Part shown: positions 1-13,482 of the stretch, one piece after another | How positions within the stretch are numbered: position 1 is the first letter of the stretch | How the letters are laid out: each line of letters opens with the position of its first letter | NCBI GenBank assembly: GCA_036365515.1 | Contig: CM070873.1 | Span: 89,702,173-89,766,172 of the forward strand | Reading direction: 5' to 3' | Length of the DNA stretch: 64,000 bases | Source: Torymus aiolomorphi | Lineage: Eukaryota; Arthropoda; Insecta; Hymenoptera; Torymidae | Notes under the pieces: model-generated | The model's input: only the letters and a program-made list of their open reading frames with translations | Told to the model about the DNA's origin: nothing | Databases searched by the model: none | Translations under genes and position numbers: made by a program

Positions 1-239
1 GCGAAAAAGTGATTTTATCCTCGTGTGGACGTTTGCGCCCTAGCGAAGCGGGGGGGAAAAGGCCATACAAGGACAAAATTACTTTCTCACTCGTGTATTG
101 AACACTATTTTTTGACACGACGCGTGAGAAGCTTGATTTAGGGCATGCTTTTTTATTAGAGCGTGTACGAAATGGAGCGTTACGCACGGAGTGTTAAAAA
201 GTTCGTTTCCGAACGGCAACGCGTTCGGAATAGTATATT

Positions 240-440
240 ACACAACAAGGGAGGTAAAGAGTTGGCCAGTCCAGAGCAGGTGTAAATTGCCAGGCGAGCC
301 GAAGACGAGGGTGGCAAACACGTGCTCTGGGGTGGCCCTCTTTACCCCCATGTTGTGTATACGATTTTTCATCATACCCGAGCCGAAAATACCACATTCG
401 CGTTTCGGAGCCGGGAGCGAAAGTGGTACTTTCAGCCAGG
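240..440 (+). repeat. Dispersed GC-rich repeat, copy 1
   Basis: About 200 bp that aligns by eye to 15810-15970 in reverse complement. Both share the ordered blocks GTACCA, GCGAATGTGGTATTTTCGG, TTTGCCACCCTCG and CTTCGGCTCG at matching spacing. It encodes no convincing protein. The rest of 1-900 is AT-rich and I recognise nothing in it. A weaker relative with a GAAGGCGAG motif lies near 22790-22890. Probably an old mobile-element fragment of unknown class. Confidence 0.6.
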
Positions 441-899
441 GTATGGTGAAAAAACGAACTTTCCGCACGCCGTGGGGTATATATTTCTTTACACTTTGTT
501 TATTGGAATAATTATATTAATAAAATTGAGAATAAGAAAAGGTTTTTTTCTTAATTCCAGAAGCAAATGCTAAAAATTACCCTTTTTCAAATGCTAGCCA
601 ATTCGGCAGGAAAAATAATAAAAAAATAAAAAAAAGAGATTTAAACTCGAATTAAACTAGAAAGCGAGATCTTTAATTTGCTTTTTATTATTCCTTTAAA
701 AGTTACGTGAGTTTGAAGATATGTTTAAGATACACCAAAAATGTTAAAAAGCGGTAAAAGCGATATCTCCAAACTCATATAACTTTACAAGAAATTAACA
801 TTTTTTATTTTTACAAAAAAGTAAATGAAAGCTCTCGCTATCTAGTTTAATTATCTTTTTTGCCTTAAAAACAAGAGCTACTTTTTTGTAGATTGACTC

Positions 900-906
<7 letters not shown>

Positions 907-947
<41 letters not shown>
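907..947. repeat. (TG)n microsatellite next to the LINE 3' end
   Basis: About 20 TG units followed at 947-957 by a T run. Read on the minus strand, this is the A-rich tail of the 948-3633 retroelement running into (AC)n. Confidence 0.9.
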
Positions 948-950
<3 letters not shown>

Positions 951-3633
951 TTTTTTTGAGGAGGAGGAGGTTAGGAAAAATGCATTTACGCATATGAGAT
1001 GTTATGTAGGACTCGACCATTTCTGGCAATACCTACTAAAACCCCCTGCTGTTGTTCTGTAGCAGGGCCTCCCCCCGACTGTAGTTCCCACCGCGGAAAC
1101 CGCCGTTAGGCATTACTTCGCGGAGGGCAGTCGCAGCCTCTACGGCCCTCTACCCCGCCTGGTCCTCTGTGAAACGGTTTTCTCTTCTTTCTTCTTCTCG
1201 CCTTATGGAGTTCAATCTGTCCACCACCTCGGTGACGAGACCAATCACAGCATCCCATCCTCTTTGTGAAGAGAGTAAGCATCTCCCGATGCCCTCGGGA
1301 ATTAGGGGGCCTTCCCATAAGGCCTGAAACCTTTCTCTCTCTTCCCGAAACCTGGGGCATACGAACAAAGCGTGTCCAACGTCCTCATCACTTTCAGGAC
1401 ATGTTGGGCACTCCGCGCTTTCGTGCACTCCAATTCTCTTCAGGTAGCTGCGAAAGCAGCCATGCCCAGTTAGTACCTGGGTGAGATGAAAGGTCACGAG
1501 TCCGTGTCTCCTCTCCGTCCACTCCACGACACATGGAATAATGCGATGGGTCCACCGACCTTTATCTGCTATATCCCATCGGCGCTGCCACTCTTCCACA
1601 GTCTTCCTGGGCCATCGGTTTTGACGTGGTCCCTGATCAAGTTCGCCCTCCTCTCTTATCATTCCTTCACGATACACCTCAGCTCTCTCACATGCCATTA
1701 GGTCCAAGGGTGGCAGTCCGGTGACTACCGAGAGAGCGATGTCTGACACGGTACGGTAGGCGTAGGCCACTCTCAGCACGATTGTCCTGCAGGCCCTTCG
1801 GCAAGCTGCACCATAGCTTGGGTTACTACGTATAGCATTAGCCCAGATGGGGGCTCCGTATAGAATCACGGAATAAACCACCGATGAAAGAAGCAACCGT
1901 CGTGGCTGCTTCGGCCCTCCTATGTTTGGCATGATGCTTGCGAGTGCTCGAGCCACTTTTGATGCCTTTAATCCTGCGTTCCTAAGGTGGTCTTTGAACG
2001 ACATCCGCGCATCTATTGTAACTCCTAGGTACTTCATGGTGTCCCCTGTCTTGATCTTCTCGTCGTTGACCGTGAAAGTGGCGTAGACTCTCTTTTTTGT
2101 TCTGGCAATGAGCACTGCCTCGGTCTTTTCGGCAGCAAGACTGAGTCCATGGTCGCTCAGCCAATCTCCTACTAGCTCGATTGCCGTATCTCCGAGGTAT
2201 TGCACATCTTCGATGGTTTTCCCAACGATAATGAGAGCAATATCATCTGCGTAAGCTACTATCGACACCCCATGTGGGAGCAGTCTAAGCAATCCGTCGT
2301 ACATGATGTTCCAGATTGGGGATCCTAGTACAGAGCCCTGTGGCACGCCTCCTGTGATCTTATAAGAATGCATACCGTCGTCGGTATCATAGAGAAGCGT
2401 GCGGTCAATTAGGTAACTCGAGATTACTCTTCGAAGATACAGTGGCACGCTTAGGTCTTCCAATGCGAGCATGATTTTATCCCACCTGGCCGTGTTAAAC
2501 GCGTTCCGTACATCTAAACCAATTATAGCACACATGCGTTTTGTGCACCGGCTACCACTAACGGCGTTCTCAGCTACTGACACCACCCCATCGATAGCAT
2601 CGATCGTTGATCGACCCTTTCTAAAGCCGAATTGGTTATCAGACAAGCCGCCGATCTTTTGTATAGCTCCCTCCAGTCTGACGGATATGATACGTTCAAA
2701 CAATTTTCCGACTATATCCAACATGCAGAGTGGTCGATACGCGGATGGTTCATCCGGGGGTTTATTTCCCTTAGGAAGGAGTACCAACCTCTGTATCTTC
2801 CACTGTGTCGGGAATATTCCTTCACTTAGGCATGCATTGAAAGTATCCTTGAATATGCAAGGAACTTCTAGAGCTGCAGTCTTTATAGCTAAACCAGAAA
2901 CGCCGTCCAGTCCTGGGGCCTTTCTTATGGCAATCTTTTTGGCCGCTATCTTCACTTCTGATTCGGTGACTGCTGTTGGCTCGGCTGTACCGATTCTTTC
3001 CGTTAGACCAGTGCCATGTTGCCGTTCCTGGTGTTGTGGGAATAAATTTTGGACTACTCTATCAAGAAAGGTTGGACAGGAGGGAGCATTGGTGCCTCTG
3101 GGATTGATTTTATTTATGACCGTTTTGTACGGCCGTCCCCACGGGTCACTGTCCACTTCCTCGCAGAAGTCCTGCCAACACTTTCTTTTGGCTGTCTTGA
3201 TGGCAATTTTCAGCTCTTTCCTCTTTTGCTCATATCTAGTTGTTAATTGATCATACAGCGGTCCACGGACTGCTCTTTGGTGCAGCCTCCTAGCACGAAG
3301 ACACTCTTTACGTATTACCGCAATCTCCTTGTTCCACCAGTAGACTGGTAAGCGTCCCCGGTGATTCGTCCTTGTGGACATCGAGGCATCGCATGCCGCT
3401 GTGATGGTCTCCGAGAGGCTTTGAGCCCTAACCTCAGCTGTTCCTTCGACAGATGCTCCTTCCAAAAAGTAGAGAAAAGCTTCCCTGTCGAAAGTAGCTG
3501 GTGCCCATTTCTCTCTCTTCGGCATCCGGCTAATATTCGCTGTTTTGCCTGTCGGGTGGAGCTGGTATGTGAGAGCTCGGTGATCGCTGCCAGTGTACCG
3601 ATCACTGACTTCCCAGTATGAGCCTTCCCGACT
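948..3633 (-). mobile_element. 5'-truncated R1-clade non-LTR retrotransposon inside an AC repeat
   Basis: Read on the minus strand, the element begins abruptly at 3633 inside (AC)n, carries most of ORF2, then about 190 bp of 3' UTR and an A tail, and ends against a second (AC)n at 907-947. Nearly all of the N-terminal endonuclease is missing; only its last block, containing SDHRAL, remains. AC-repeat flanks on both sides suggest a target-specific insertion like the AC-targeting members of the R1 clade (Waldo/Mino type), with 5' truncation during target-primed reverse transcription. The subfamily is an inference. Confidence 0.85.
1150..3633 (-). CDS. R1-type ORF2, partial: end of endonuclease, reverse transcriptase, C-terminal zinc motif
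   Basis: Open frame of about 830 element-derived codons with no internal stop, ending with TAG at 1150-1152. The frame continues upstream to 3717, but the residues there come from the microsatellite and flank, so the native start is lost. In order it holds the last endonuclease block (SDHRAL), an Arg/Lys-rich linker, the reverse transcriptase with catalytic AYADD near 2245-2260, the thumb, and a C-terminal C-X2-C-X8-H-X4-C knuckle near 1370-1420, which is typical of the R1 clade. The protein would reverse-transcribe element RNA at a nicked target. Without the endonuclease it cannot start its own insertion. The intact frame points to a fairly recent insertion. Confidence 0.88.
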   Translation of the reverse strand, partial: SREGSYWEVSDRYTGSDHRALTYQLHPTGKTANISRMPKREKWAPATFDREAFLYFLEGASVEGTAEVRAQSLSETITAACDASMSTRTNHRGRLPVYWWNKEIAVIRKECLRARRLHQRAVRGPLYDQLTTRYEQKRKELKIAIKTAKRKCWQDFCEEVDSDPWGRPYKTVINKINPRGTNAPSCPTFLDRVVQNLFPQHQERQHGTGLTERIGTAEPTAVTESEVKIAAKKIAIRKAPGLDGVSGLAIKTAALEVPCIFKDTFNACLSEGIFPTQWKIQRLVLLPKGNKPPDEPSAYRPLCMLDIVGKLFERIISVRLEGAIQKIGGLSDNQFGFRKGRSTIDAIDGVVSVAENAVSGSRCTKRMCAIIGLDVRNAFNTARWDKIMLALEDLSVPLYLRRVISSYLIDRTLLYDTDDGMHSYKITGGVPQGSVLGSPIWNIMYDGLLRLLPHGVSIVAYADDIALIIVGKTIEDVQYLGDTAIELVGDWLSDHGLSLAAEKTEAVLIARTKKRVYATFTVNDEKIKTGDTMKYLGVTIDARMSFKDHLRNAGLKASKVARALASIMPNIGGPKQPRRLLLSSVVYSVILYGAPIWANAIRSNPSYGAACRRACRTIVLRVAYAYRTVSDIALSVVTGLPPLDLMACERAEVYREGMIREEGELDQGPRQNRWPRKTVEEWQRRWDIADKGRWTHRIIPCVVEWTERRHGLVTFHLTQVLTGHGCFRSYLKRIGVHESAECPTCPESDEDVGHALFVCPRFREERERFQALWEGPLIPEGIGRCLLSSQRGWDAVIGLVTEVVDRLNSIRREEERRENRFTEDQAG

Positions 3634-3667
3634 TGTGTGTGTGTGTGTGTGTATGTGTGTGTGTGTT
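3634..3667. repeat. (GT)n microsatellite at the LINE 5' junction
   Basis: Imperfect GT run with one TA interruption, abutting the truncated 5' end of the R1-like element. It is the second half of the presumed AC-repeat target. Confidence 0.9.
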
Positions 3668-3859
3668 GTAAAATCAATATAGTATTGTATAAAAAAATCG
3701 TTAATAAAAAAAAACAAATATTAATTTTACTATCGTCCCGCATTTGTATAGTTAACTTAAAAAATTGTACACTATTATCATATAACATATTTCTGAAATT
3801 AAATAAAGAAAATGTTGACAGTGTTGCCAACTTAAATTAGAGTAAAAAAAATTTACGCG

Positions 3860-4045
3860 CGAGATAACGCCTTCTTCAGGTTCATTCCGAGATAACGCCT
3901 TTATCAGGCCGATTTCTAGATAACGTCTTTTTCAGGACGATTTCTAGATAACGCCTTTTTCAGATTGATTACAAGATAACGCCTTCTTCAGGTCGATTTC
4001 CAAATAACGCCTTTTTCAGGCCGATTTTTAAATAACGCCTTTTAA
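3860..4045. repeat. 28-bp minisatellite, seven units
   Basis: The motif ATAACGCC (once ATAACGTC) recurs at 3864, 3892, 3920, 3948, 3976, 4004 and 4032, an exact 28-bp period. Units also share CCTTTTTCAGG and GATTTCTAGAT. In a suitable register the unit resembles the 28-bp unit of the fold-back elements at 16124 and 20014, and the last unit ends CCTTTTAACCGGG, very close to their CCTTTTCCAACCGGG. Confidence 0.85.
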
Positions 4046-4639
4046 CCGGGAAGCGAGGGTATCAAGAATCAATGTCACCCCGCACCGCGCGCACAGGCTT
4101 GCTCGCATGGGGCCCCCCACTCTTGTAGTCAGAGCGCGTGTTTATACGGGACTGACACATACACATAGCTTCGTGCCGTCTGTGAGCGTGCACACAGAGC
4201 GGCGCTCGTCTGTGTGTTCCCCCACCGCTCCAGCGTCGTCTGCACCTGCTGCCGTACACCTAAAATTCCATACTTTCAACTACAATATCTTAAAAACGGT
4301 GAAGCTAGGATCTCTGAACTTGTAATATGATATTCTAATTATTGATCTTAATAACATATTAGTTTTTCAGACAAACGCTAAATGTATCTTTGAAGTTGTA
4401 GACTGAATCGATCTTTCGCGCGTGTGCGTCCCATAAGACGCCGTGTTAAAATGCTCAAATTTGACAATTAATATCTCGATAACGGTGAAGCTAGGCTCTT
4501 TTTTGTAAGGATATCATATAGATAATGATGTCAGGTACATGTGAAAAAAGTTTCAAAGACTTCCTAAATAAACTGAAAATTGGATGAACCCCCTTAAGCA
4601 CTACTGTCAACCTAAGCCGCGGATGAGTTTTTGTAATAG

Positions 4640-4640
<1 letters not shown>
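4046..4640. other. Intergenic, nothing recognised
   Basis: Mixed composition. A phrase of the form ATCTyraTAACGGTGAAGCTAG occurs twice (near 4288 and 4471), suggesting a diverged internal duplication. No coding or RNA feature is seen. Confidence 0.4.
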
Positions 4641-6340
<1,700 letters not shown>

Positions 6341-6566
6341 AGGTAGTGTACACACACCTCGAATCGCTATTCGCTACATCTTCACGTTGTTTTTTGTAGT
6401 TTCTCTTTGCTTTTGCAATTTTAGAAAATTTTAGATTAGACACAACGCTTTTATCAAGAGAATTGCAAGGTGACAATTAACTTTATATTGCACTTTTTTT
6501 ACAATAACAACAATTAAAGTTGTAAAATTTGACTACAGAATATTATATCTCATGTAAATGTAAAAT

Positions 6567-6701
6567 ATGAGTTCAGAGAATCCAAGAAAATATAAATCAT
6601 ACAATGCTAGTCGTAGTGCTGACGATTTAACGGAATATGCCGAACAAAAAGTGAAAAAGTTCAAACAGATTTTGAAAACTGGAGGCCAGAATAAAAATGA
6701 G
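6567..6701 (+). pseudogene. CMC/EnSpm transposase, exon 1
   Basis: Begins with ATG and encodes 45 residues, basic and Ser-rich, starting MSSENPRKYKSYN. The exon ends in GAG before a weak donor GTTATAAGT, leaving phase 0, which matches exon 2. Assignment to the transposase rests on phase, strand and position rather than on a recognised domain. It could be an unrelated short frame. Confidence 0.5.
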
Positions 6702-7351
6702 GTTATAAGTATAATATTTTATATATTAAACTCCATATTAAAATATTTGTTTAAAATATATGTTTAAAAATAAATATAAATATTGAAATGCAAGTCAGTT
6801 TAGCAGATTATTAGCTTATTATTAGCTTAGAAATTTGTGAGAAATTTAATTATATTTATAGCATAAAAAAATTACTCTATAAACAAGTGATTTATCATCA
6901 TTTTTTTTAATAAGCTTTGACAATTAAAAGAAAATATTTCTTTCGTTTTTATAAAATAGTATTCTTCATATTTTAAATAACCAAGCCTGAGTTAAATTAT
7001 AATAAATAATTTTTTTTATATGTACACAAATAACATCACCTGTTTAAAATAGATATTAACACCAAAAATTTTCAGTATTAATAAGTTTATAAACAGATTC
7101 TGACTATAGTTAAATAATATTATATATTATGATTTCTCTCAGCACAGAAGTTTTAAAGTATTTAACCATCTATTCTGTAATCTTCGATTACATACAATGT
7201 ACTATCTCTTGTATTTGTATATGATAAATTTTATAGAATGTGACATGTTAATGAAACTACTTATTTGTAAAAATAAGTAAAATATAATAATTCTTGTTTT
7301 TTTTTTTAATTTTGAGAAATCTTTTTTATGAATCTTCAGGAAAGCACTTAA

Positions 7352-10102
7352 GGGGGCAAGCCTGGATTAAAGCCTGAAAAAATAGATTTTAGTATAATTA
7401 GTCAGGTAATTATTTTTTTTAATCTATGTAGGAAAACAACTTTATACCTCAAAAGTATACATAAAAAACTACATTTTAGCACCTCCCTGGCTCCTATATT
7501 TTGATTTGTAAGTCTGTAATAAAACCACTGAATTGAAGCATCAATTTTTTGATACTGCAAAATTCGAATTCTTTCATTTAACATACCTATGAATAATTTT
7601 TTAATAATTTTTCATATTTTTTAAGAGATTTCTATACGTACAAATTAATTGGAGGTCTATTTCCATAATCCCCTACACTCGTTCTGTATAAATATATATA
7701 CAAGACTTTCCTCATATAAACAAGACTTTCCTCACTCGCTCATTCAATTGGTCACAGTGTTCCAGAGCAGCGCTACGTGCCCTGCCTGAAAATTATTAAA
7801 AAATTAATTCTGAGATAATTGACATTAAAGTTTGCAAAACAGTTTTTATACATATACTTATCTTCTCTACTGTGTTTATTATTAATTCTTGGCAGCATCT
7901 TCACATTATAACTATATATATAACATCATATATAATATTGTAATTGACAAGTATTTGACATATTATACAGAAAGATTTCAATTTCAGTAGTGTTGTGTTC
8001 CGTCAAATCATAACAATGTTTAGAGAAGTTACAGCTGAAAAATGAAAGAAAAAATACTACTATTAATAAATTTAGTATCGAGTTCTTATCTAGTGCAAAT
8101 ATACATGAAATACTTCTTTTTTTTTCATGAAATAGAAGTGAAAAAGTGAACCTCAGTGAAATAACCTCAAAGTTTTTTTTTATTTGATCCCAAGTGAAAC
8201 AATGATTTTATGAATATCTAAAACAAATTACAGTGATTTAAATGTGATTTAGTGATAATGTTTGATCTAAATGAATGTATTTCAAAAACTTACTGAACTT
8301 AATGTGCACCACTTGCATATGAGTTATCATCTGTCAGCTGTAGTCGTTTTTTTCTTCTTGAAGTCCTCGCTTCAATGGTATCTGCCTCTGCTCGTCTCTC
8401 TGCATGGAAAATCCGCTGCTCATTATACTTTCTTCAACCCATGCTGCTGATGAAGGTCCAGGAGACAGGCCATCAAACTCCTTCATTACATCTAAGTAAC
8501 GACTTCTACCATGATTAAAAACTGCAAGAGCAATGTAGACTCCAATCTTGAAGACATGAATACCACTGAATTATGTCTTGGGCAGAAGTTTCCACACAGA
8601 GCTATTGAAGCTTTCGTTGTTATTCTGGGTGAAACCACCCAGGCACTTTTCCAGCAGCTCGAGTCGACTCGAATCTTTATAAATTTATTTCAACATCTTC
8701 ATTATAGCACGTGGTAAGCTATTTGTATATTGAAACTTTTCTCTCTGCAATGCGGTTGCTCTCTGCCGTTGACACCAACTATCCAGACACAATCAACTTG
8801 TCACTTGCTGTTTTAGTAATGCTCTTCTGTCACTGCTGCACTCATTGAATTTTCTGCAACAGTCTCACACACGTTGCTCAAAATTTTATTGATGTTATAA
8901 TTGCTGTGTGATACTGGCTGTGGTAAATCCATGAATCTACAAAAAGTATATAATCTAGCAGGTCCTTGTCCAAGTGCATGTAAAGCCAATACAGATCTCC
9001 TATTGGCTTCATAATCATTTGTTTGGGATCCGACAAGATGACCTGAATTAACTATTGTATTTTTTTGGCACTCTTTGCATATTATTGCAATCTTGAAACC
9101 AAGTCCTCTCAGATCTACTTAAGAAAATTTAAGTTTTCCATGGCATGCGTTGCAGCATACAACCTCCTTCAATTTAGTGAATAAAATACTAATATTAATA
9201 ATTCTTTTACTGGTTGTACTCGTTTCCATTTCAATATCTTTCACTTTTCTATACTGGAGGAGCTTCTGAGTACTTTTGACGGTGGATGCATTCACCTATT
9301 GTTTGTTGATTTCCATAAAACTCCTTTTTCCTTCTTGGAGTTCTTCCCCATTGATATTTTCTGCCTGGACCCCTAGGTACTCTGATTTTATTTTTCTTTC
9401 GTGTCATAACTATCTAATACTATTTATATAATAACTACTTATATATATCTTATATATATATATATATATATTATATTTTATATTATACATATAAAACACA
9501 ACACTATTTACTCACTATAAATATTATTAATAATAAAAACAGTAAACTATTAAAAATCACGGAATTTAAAAAATACTCAAAAAATATGAAATTAAAATAG
9601 TCTTTAAAAAGACTGATGAGTTTAAAAAAAGATATTAAACAATATTTTGCTTAAAAAACACTTGATCTTTTTAATAAAGCAAGGCTTTTTAGAATCAAAA
9701 TATGCAAGTAGGTATATAAATATAGGAAGAACATAGAGCCGTCGTGTTTTTTGCAACACCTAAGGTTCTTTTACAGTGCTCTGCCTTATCGACAGGGGTA
9801 ACTGTCATAAACAAGAACTTTTTCAAATAATATTACAAAAACGTACGTTAGCTGAAATTAAAAATTTTTCACAATGTGAATGATTATATTCAACATTGAA
9901 AAGAGTTCAACAAATTTTGGGTATAAAAACGACATTTTCTCGTAAATTCGATTTTTTCTGTTTTACATTTTTTATTCTCAATAAAAAACGAAATCGAATT
10001 TCGAAAAACGGTTTGTGGGGGCATATTTTTGAAGAAATTTTTAAACTAATTATGCAATAAAAAAAAATCTATTTTTCATCATTTTAACCCAGGCTTGCCC
10101 CC
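7352..10102 (-). mobile_element. Kolobok-type DNA transposon with TTAA duplication
   Basis: 2,751 bp between TTAA at 7348-7351 and TTAA at 10103-10106. The ends are inverted: GGGGGCAAGCCTGG, then A or G, then TTAAA, with a further shared block AATAGATTTT. TTAA targets and GG-starting ends suit Kolobok, and the element carries a Kolobok-like transposase remnant on the minus strand. It sits in intron 1 of the CMC transposase gene and must have arrived after that gene. The 3' part (7400-8340) is AT-rich with no features seen. Confidence 0.8.
8340..9407 (-). pseudogene. Kolobok transposase remnant
   Basis: Read on the minus strand from an ATG at 9407, a basic N-terminus (MTRKKNKIRV) runs to an in-frame stop. 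Further blocks in several frames look like the insect Kolobok / Mutator-like transposase family: GFKIAIICKECQKNT followed by an Asn-Ser-Gly-like patch near 9040-9120; a block ending FCRFMDLPQP near 8930; KCLGGFTQNNNESFNSSVW near 8600-8670; and VYIALAVFNHG near 8500-8530. The coding span is about 1.07 kb, shorter than usual for the family, and is broken by frameshifts and stops, so it should encode no active enzyme. Family assignment is from recalled motif patterns, supported by the TTAA flanks. Confidence 0.75.
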
Positions 10103-10283
10103 TTAAGGGTAGAGTACATATAAAAATACATGTATTTATGCCATACACTAGTGATAATTGGTGCGCTACGCGCGCCTTCCCTTAGCTGTTTCTTAATTTA
10201 TATTAAGATTTATTATCGCTCAATTTATATTAAGGATATTTATAGATCATAAAAATAACAAAGAATTTTATATTTTTTAACAG

Positions 10284-10469
10284 TCCAAAAAAAATGATAA
10301 TTTTCAAGTAGCAGACGTTGACGACAATCAGTATATTGATGAGAATTCTTACGTTAACCCATGCCGTGGCAATATTGATCAAGACTTAAATGATAGAAAA
10401 CGTGATGAGATAAAAAATCCCACAACATGCGATGAAATGATTGAGAACCCGAATGGATACATGCAGCGA
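10284..10469 (+). pseudogene. CMC/EnSpm transposase, exon 2
   Basis: 186 bp open throughout (62 codons), acidic and Asn/Asp-rich, bounded by a good acceptor (TTTTTTAACAG) and a consensus donor (CGA|GTAAGT). Both edges are phase 0, matching exons 1 and 3. Acidic linkers upstream of the catalytic region are common in this family. No catalytic motif lies here. Confidence 0.55.
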
Positions 10470-10699
10470 GTAAGTTTGAAATTAAAGCTCCAACGATTTC
10501 AATTTGTTTTTGTACAGTCTTTGTAGACAATAGACAGCATAGTTTTTTTATAAACTAAAACTTTTTTAAATTTATAGCAAGTAACTTTTAACTATACCAG
10601 TATTTGTAGTAAGGAAAATCTTCAACAAAATAGCTTATAAAAATGTTCACTTTGTCGATTTTTATATTAGTTAAATATGTTATGATTAAAATAATTCAC

Positions 10700-11900
10700 T
10701 CATTTAACAGGTCAAAAATGAACTTTTGCTTCCATCTAGAGGAAGCTTTTTGTGTACACCAATTTTTAAGAAAATTTAAAGAAAATCGATTTCTCTGTGA
10801 ACTACCTTAACTAGACAGGTCTATATCACATATAACATTGTCTATGAATTTGGAGCTGATACATAGAGCCGTTCTCGAGAAGTTACGATTTTAAAAAAAG
10901 GTTAAAAAAATTTTAACCTCAAATATCTCTGAAATTTATGGACCAATCTTTTTGCCTAAAGAACTCGACCGGGAGCTATCCAAAATCTACCTCTGTGAGA
11001 AATTTTGAAGCAAAACTTTTTTTGCTTCCTCCTAGAGGAAGCTTTGTGATAGTAAAAAAAAAAGTTTATGAGATAATGTGTTAGGAACGTTATTTAGCAA
11101 ATTTGGAATCGAAATACACTATTTTTAGAAAATGTCCGTATGGATGTGTGTGTGTGTGTGTGTGTGCGTGCGCGCGCGTGTGTGTGTATGTCCGTATACG
11201 CTGATATCTCATAATCTACTTGACCGATTTTAACGAGAGAGTGATCATTTTTTTAGATTTTGCTTCCACAATGGGGTCAATATTCTATTTTTGTAAAATT
11301 TCTTTTGTTTTTTTTTTTTAATAGCCATTTTTTAATTTTCAAAATTTTATTTTATTCAGACCGAATATTATTTATATACTATGAATTCTCTGTATGTAGG
11401 ATAAAATTCTCTACAATTTAAAAAAAAAAGTCGATAGCTATATTTCGTCATAAGTTATTGATGAAAACGTAATTTATTGTAAATAGGTTATATTTCGAAA
11501 TTAAAAAAAGATATTAACTTGAATATTTTTTTGGTTATAAAGGATATTGAGTACTATAACTTACTAAATTTTCAGGTTTTTTTATTCATTATTTTTGGAG
11601 AAAAAAAACAATTTATAAAAAAAGTGATTTTGTATGTCGTTGCATAACTAGAGTAAAATTGGATTAATCACTTTGAAATTCTTTCTAGGGGTAGATTTTG
11701 TATACTAATCGGGTGAGTTCTTTGGGCAAAAGCATTGATCCATAAATTTTGGAGATATTTGAGGTTGAAATTTTTTTCAAATCGTAATTTCTCGAGAACG
11801 GCTCTATGTATCTGAATGGGATGTATAGCATTTGAAAGAGAATTAAATTGCCTATATTTTCTAAAAAAAATTAATTCTCTAGCTATCATGGGTCTTATGT
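10700..11900. repeat. Dispersed AT-rich repeat copies in opposite orientation
   Basis: A block near 10855-11035 (GAGCCGTTCTCGAGAAG, then AACCTCAAATATCTCTGAAAT, then AAGAACTCGACCGGG) recurs in reverse complement near 11680-11830, 11995-12135 and 12863-13003, and in diverged form near 14800-15180. Two copies of GCTTCC..CTAGAGGAAGC also occur here. A (TG)n/(CG)n run is at 11150-11187. No protein is recognised. This fills much of intron 2 of the CMC gene. Confidence 0.6.
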
Positions 11901-12395
11901 TATTAACAAAAACGTAAAAATTGAAAAATACAAAAAAAGATGAGTTTTATATGTTCAACCATTACAAGAGTAAAATTGTCTTATTTGCTTCAAAATTCAT
12001 TGTAGAGGTAGATTATTAATAGTTCTCGACCGAGTTCTTTGGGAAAAATGATTGGGTCATAAATTTCAGAGATATTTGATGTTAAAATTTTTCTAGACAT
12101 TTTTTTAAATGTATTTCTTGAGAATGGCTCTATGTATCTGAATGGTATGGGTAACATTTGAAAGAGAATTAAAATATTAATATTTTCTAATAAGAAAATT
12201 TTTTTAGTTACCACGGTTTTTTCTTATTAACAAAAATGTAAAACTTGAAAAATTAAGAAATGAAAAAAAGAAATCTGTCTTTTTCAAATTTTTTAAAATC
12301 CATCCCCTCACATTATAAATCACTACACGGAGAAAAAATCGGTGTCGCTGCTAAGGCCCTGGCCACATAGATACGTACTTTTCCGTACGTATGCG

Positions 12396-12612
12396 TACGG
12401 TTGCGGCAATGGTACTAGAAAGGTTTGGTGATTTTTCGTAAAGCCAACTGCAAAAAAGTCACTATGCGTTCACGAGCCCTAAGGCAGAATGTTTTGTGGT
12501 CTTGTGATGTGTTCGGTACTATTCCCTTAGGGCTCGTGAATGCATAGTGACTTTTTTGCAGTTTGCTCTACGAAAAATAACCAAACCTTTCTAGTACCTT
12601 TACCGCAACCGT
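12396..12612. repeat. Hairpin (MITE-like inverted repeat), tandem copy A
   Basis: About 88-bp arms: GTACGGTTGCGG..AATGGTACTAGAAAGG on the left, and its complement ending CCTTTCTAGTACC..ACCGCAACCGT on the right, around a 40-bp loop. It is preceded by GGCCCTGGCCACATAG and short CGTACG palindromes. No target duplication could be assigned. Confidence 0.75.
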
Positions 12613-13265
12613 TCCTTGTAAACACAATCAAAGTACAATTTTAGATTTTTTTTTTTATTTGGACCAAACGTACGACTAGATGCCGTTGACAGTGGACTTG
12701 AAGAAGAAAAGTTTGATGAAGAATAGTACTTCATCAGAGTTTGTATTTGCGATTGTTTTCCATTCAATACAAGAATTAAAAATACAAAATGAAAAATACA
12801 AAAAAAGATGAGTTTTATATGTTCAACCATTACAAGAGTAAAATTGTCTTATTTGCTTCAAAATTCATTGTAGAGGTAGATTATTAATAGTTCTCGACCG
12901 AGTTCTTTGGGAAAAATGATTGGGTCATAAATTTCAGAGATATTTGATGTTAAAATTTTTCTAGACATTTTTTTAAATGTATTTCTTGAGAATGGCTCTA
13001 TGTATCTGAATGGTATGGGTAACATTTGAAAGAGAATTAAAATATTAATATTTTCTAATAAGAAAATTTTTTTAGTTACCACGGTTTTTTCTTATTAACA
13101 AAAATGTAAAACTTGAAAAATTAAGAAATGAAAAAAAGAAATCTGTCTTTTTCAAATTTTTTAAAATCCATCCCCTCACATTATAAATCACTACACGGAG
13201 AAAAAATCGGTGTCGCGCTGCTAAGGCCCTGGCCACATAGATACGTACTTTTCCGTACGTATGCG

Positions 13266-13482
13266 TACGGTTGCGGCAATGGTACTAGAAAGGTTTGGTG
13301 ATTTTTCGTAAAGCCAACTGCAAAAAAGTCACTATGCGTTCACGAGCCCTAAGGCAGAATGTTTTGTGGTCTTGTGATGTGTTCGGTACTATTCCCTTAG
13401 GGCTCGTGAATGCATAGTGACTTTTTTGCAGTTTGCTCTACGAAAAATAACCAAACCTTTCTAGTACCTTTACCGCAACCGT
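13266..13482. repeat. Hairpin (MITE-like inverted repeat), tandem copy B
   Basis: Second copy of the 12396-12612 hairpin, carried in the downstream unit of the tandem duplication at an offset of 870 bp. Confidence 0.75.

Noticed and set aside
2471..3250. 259-codon plus-strand frame
   Set aside because: Antisense shadow of the R1-like ORF2, which has clear reverse transcriptase motifs on the minus strand.
948..3633. R1 element in its classical 28S rDNA target
   Set aside because: No rRNA sequence flanks the element; both sides are AC microsatellite.
3860..4045. CRISPR-like regular 28-bp array
   Set aside because: The whole period is repeated with no unique spacers, and the context is a eukaryotic genome.
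8511..8717. 68-codon plus-strand frame
   Set aside because: Antisense to the Kolobok transposase remnant, whose minus-strand motifs are far more convincing.
11990..12214. 74-codon frame present twice as a conserved small gene
   Set aside because: Identity comes from the tandem duplication, and diverged relatives of the repeat do not keep the frame.
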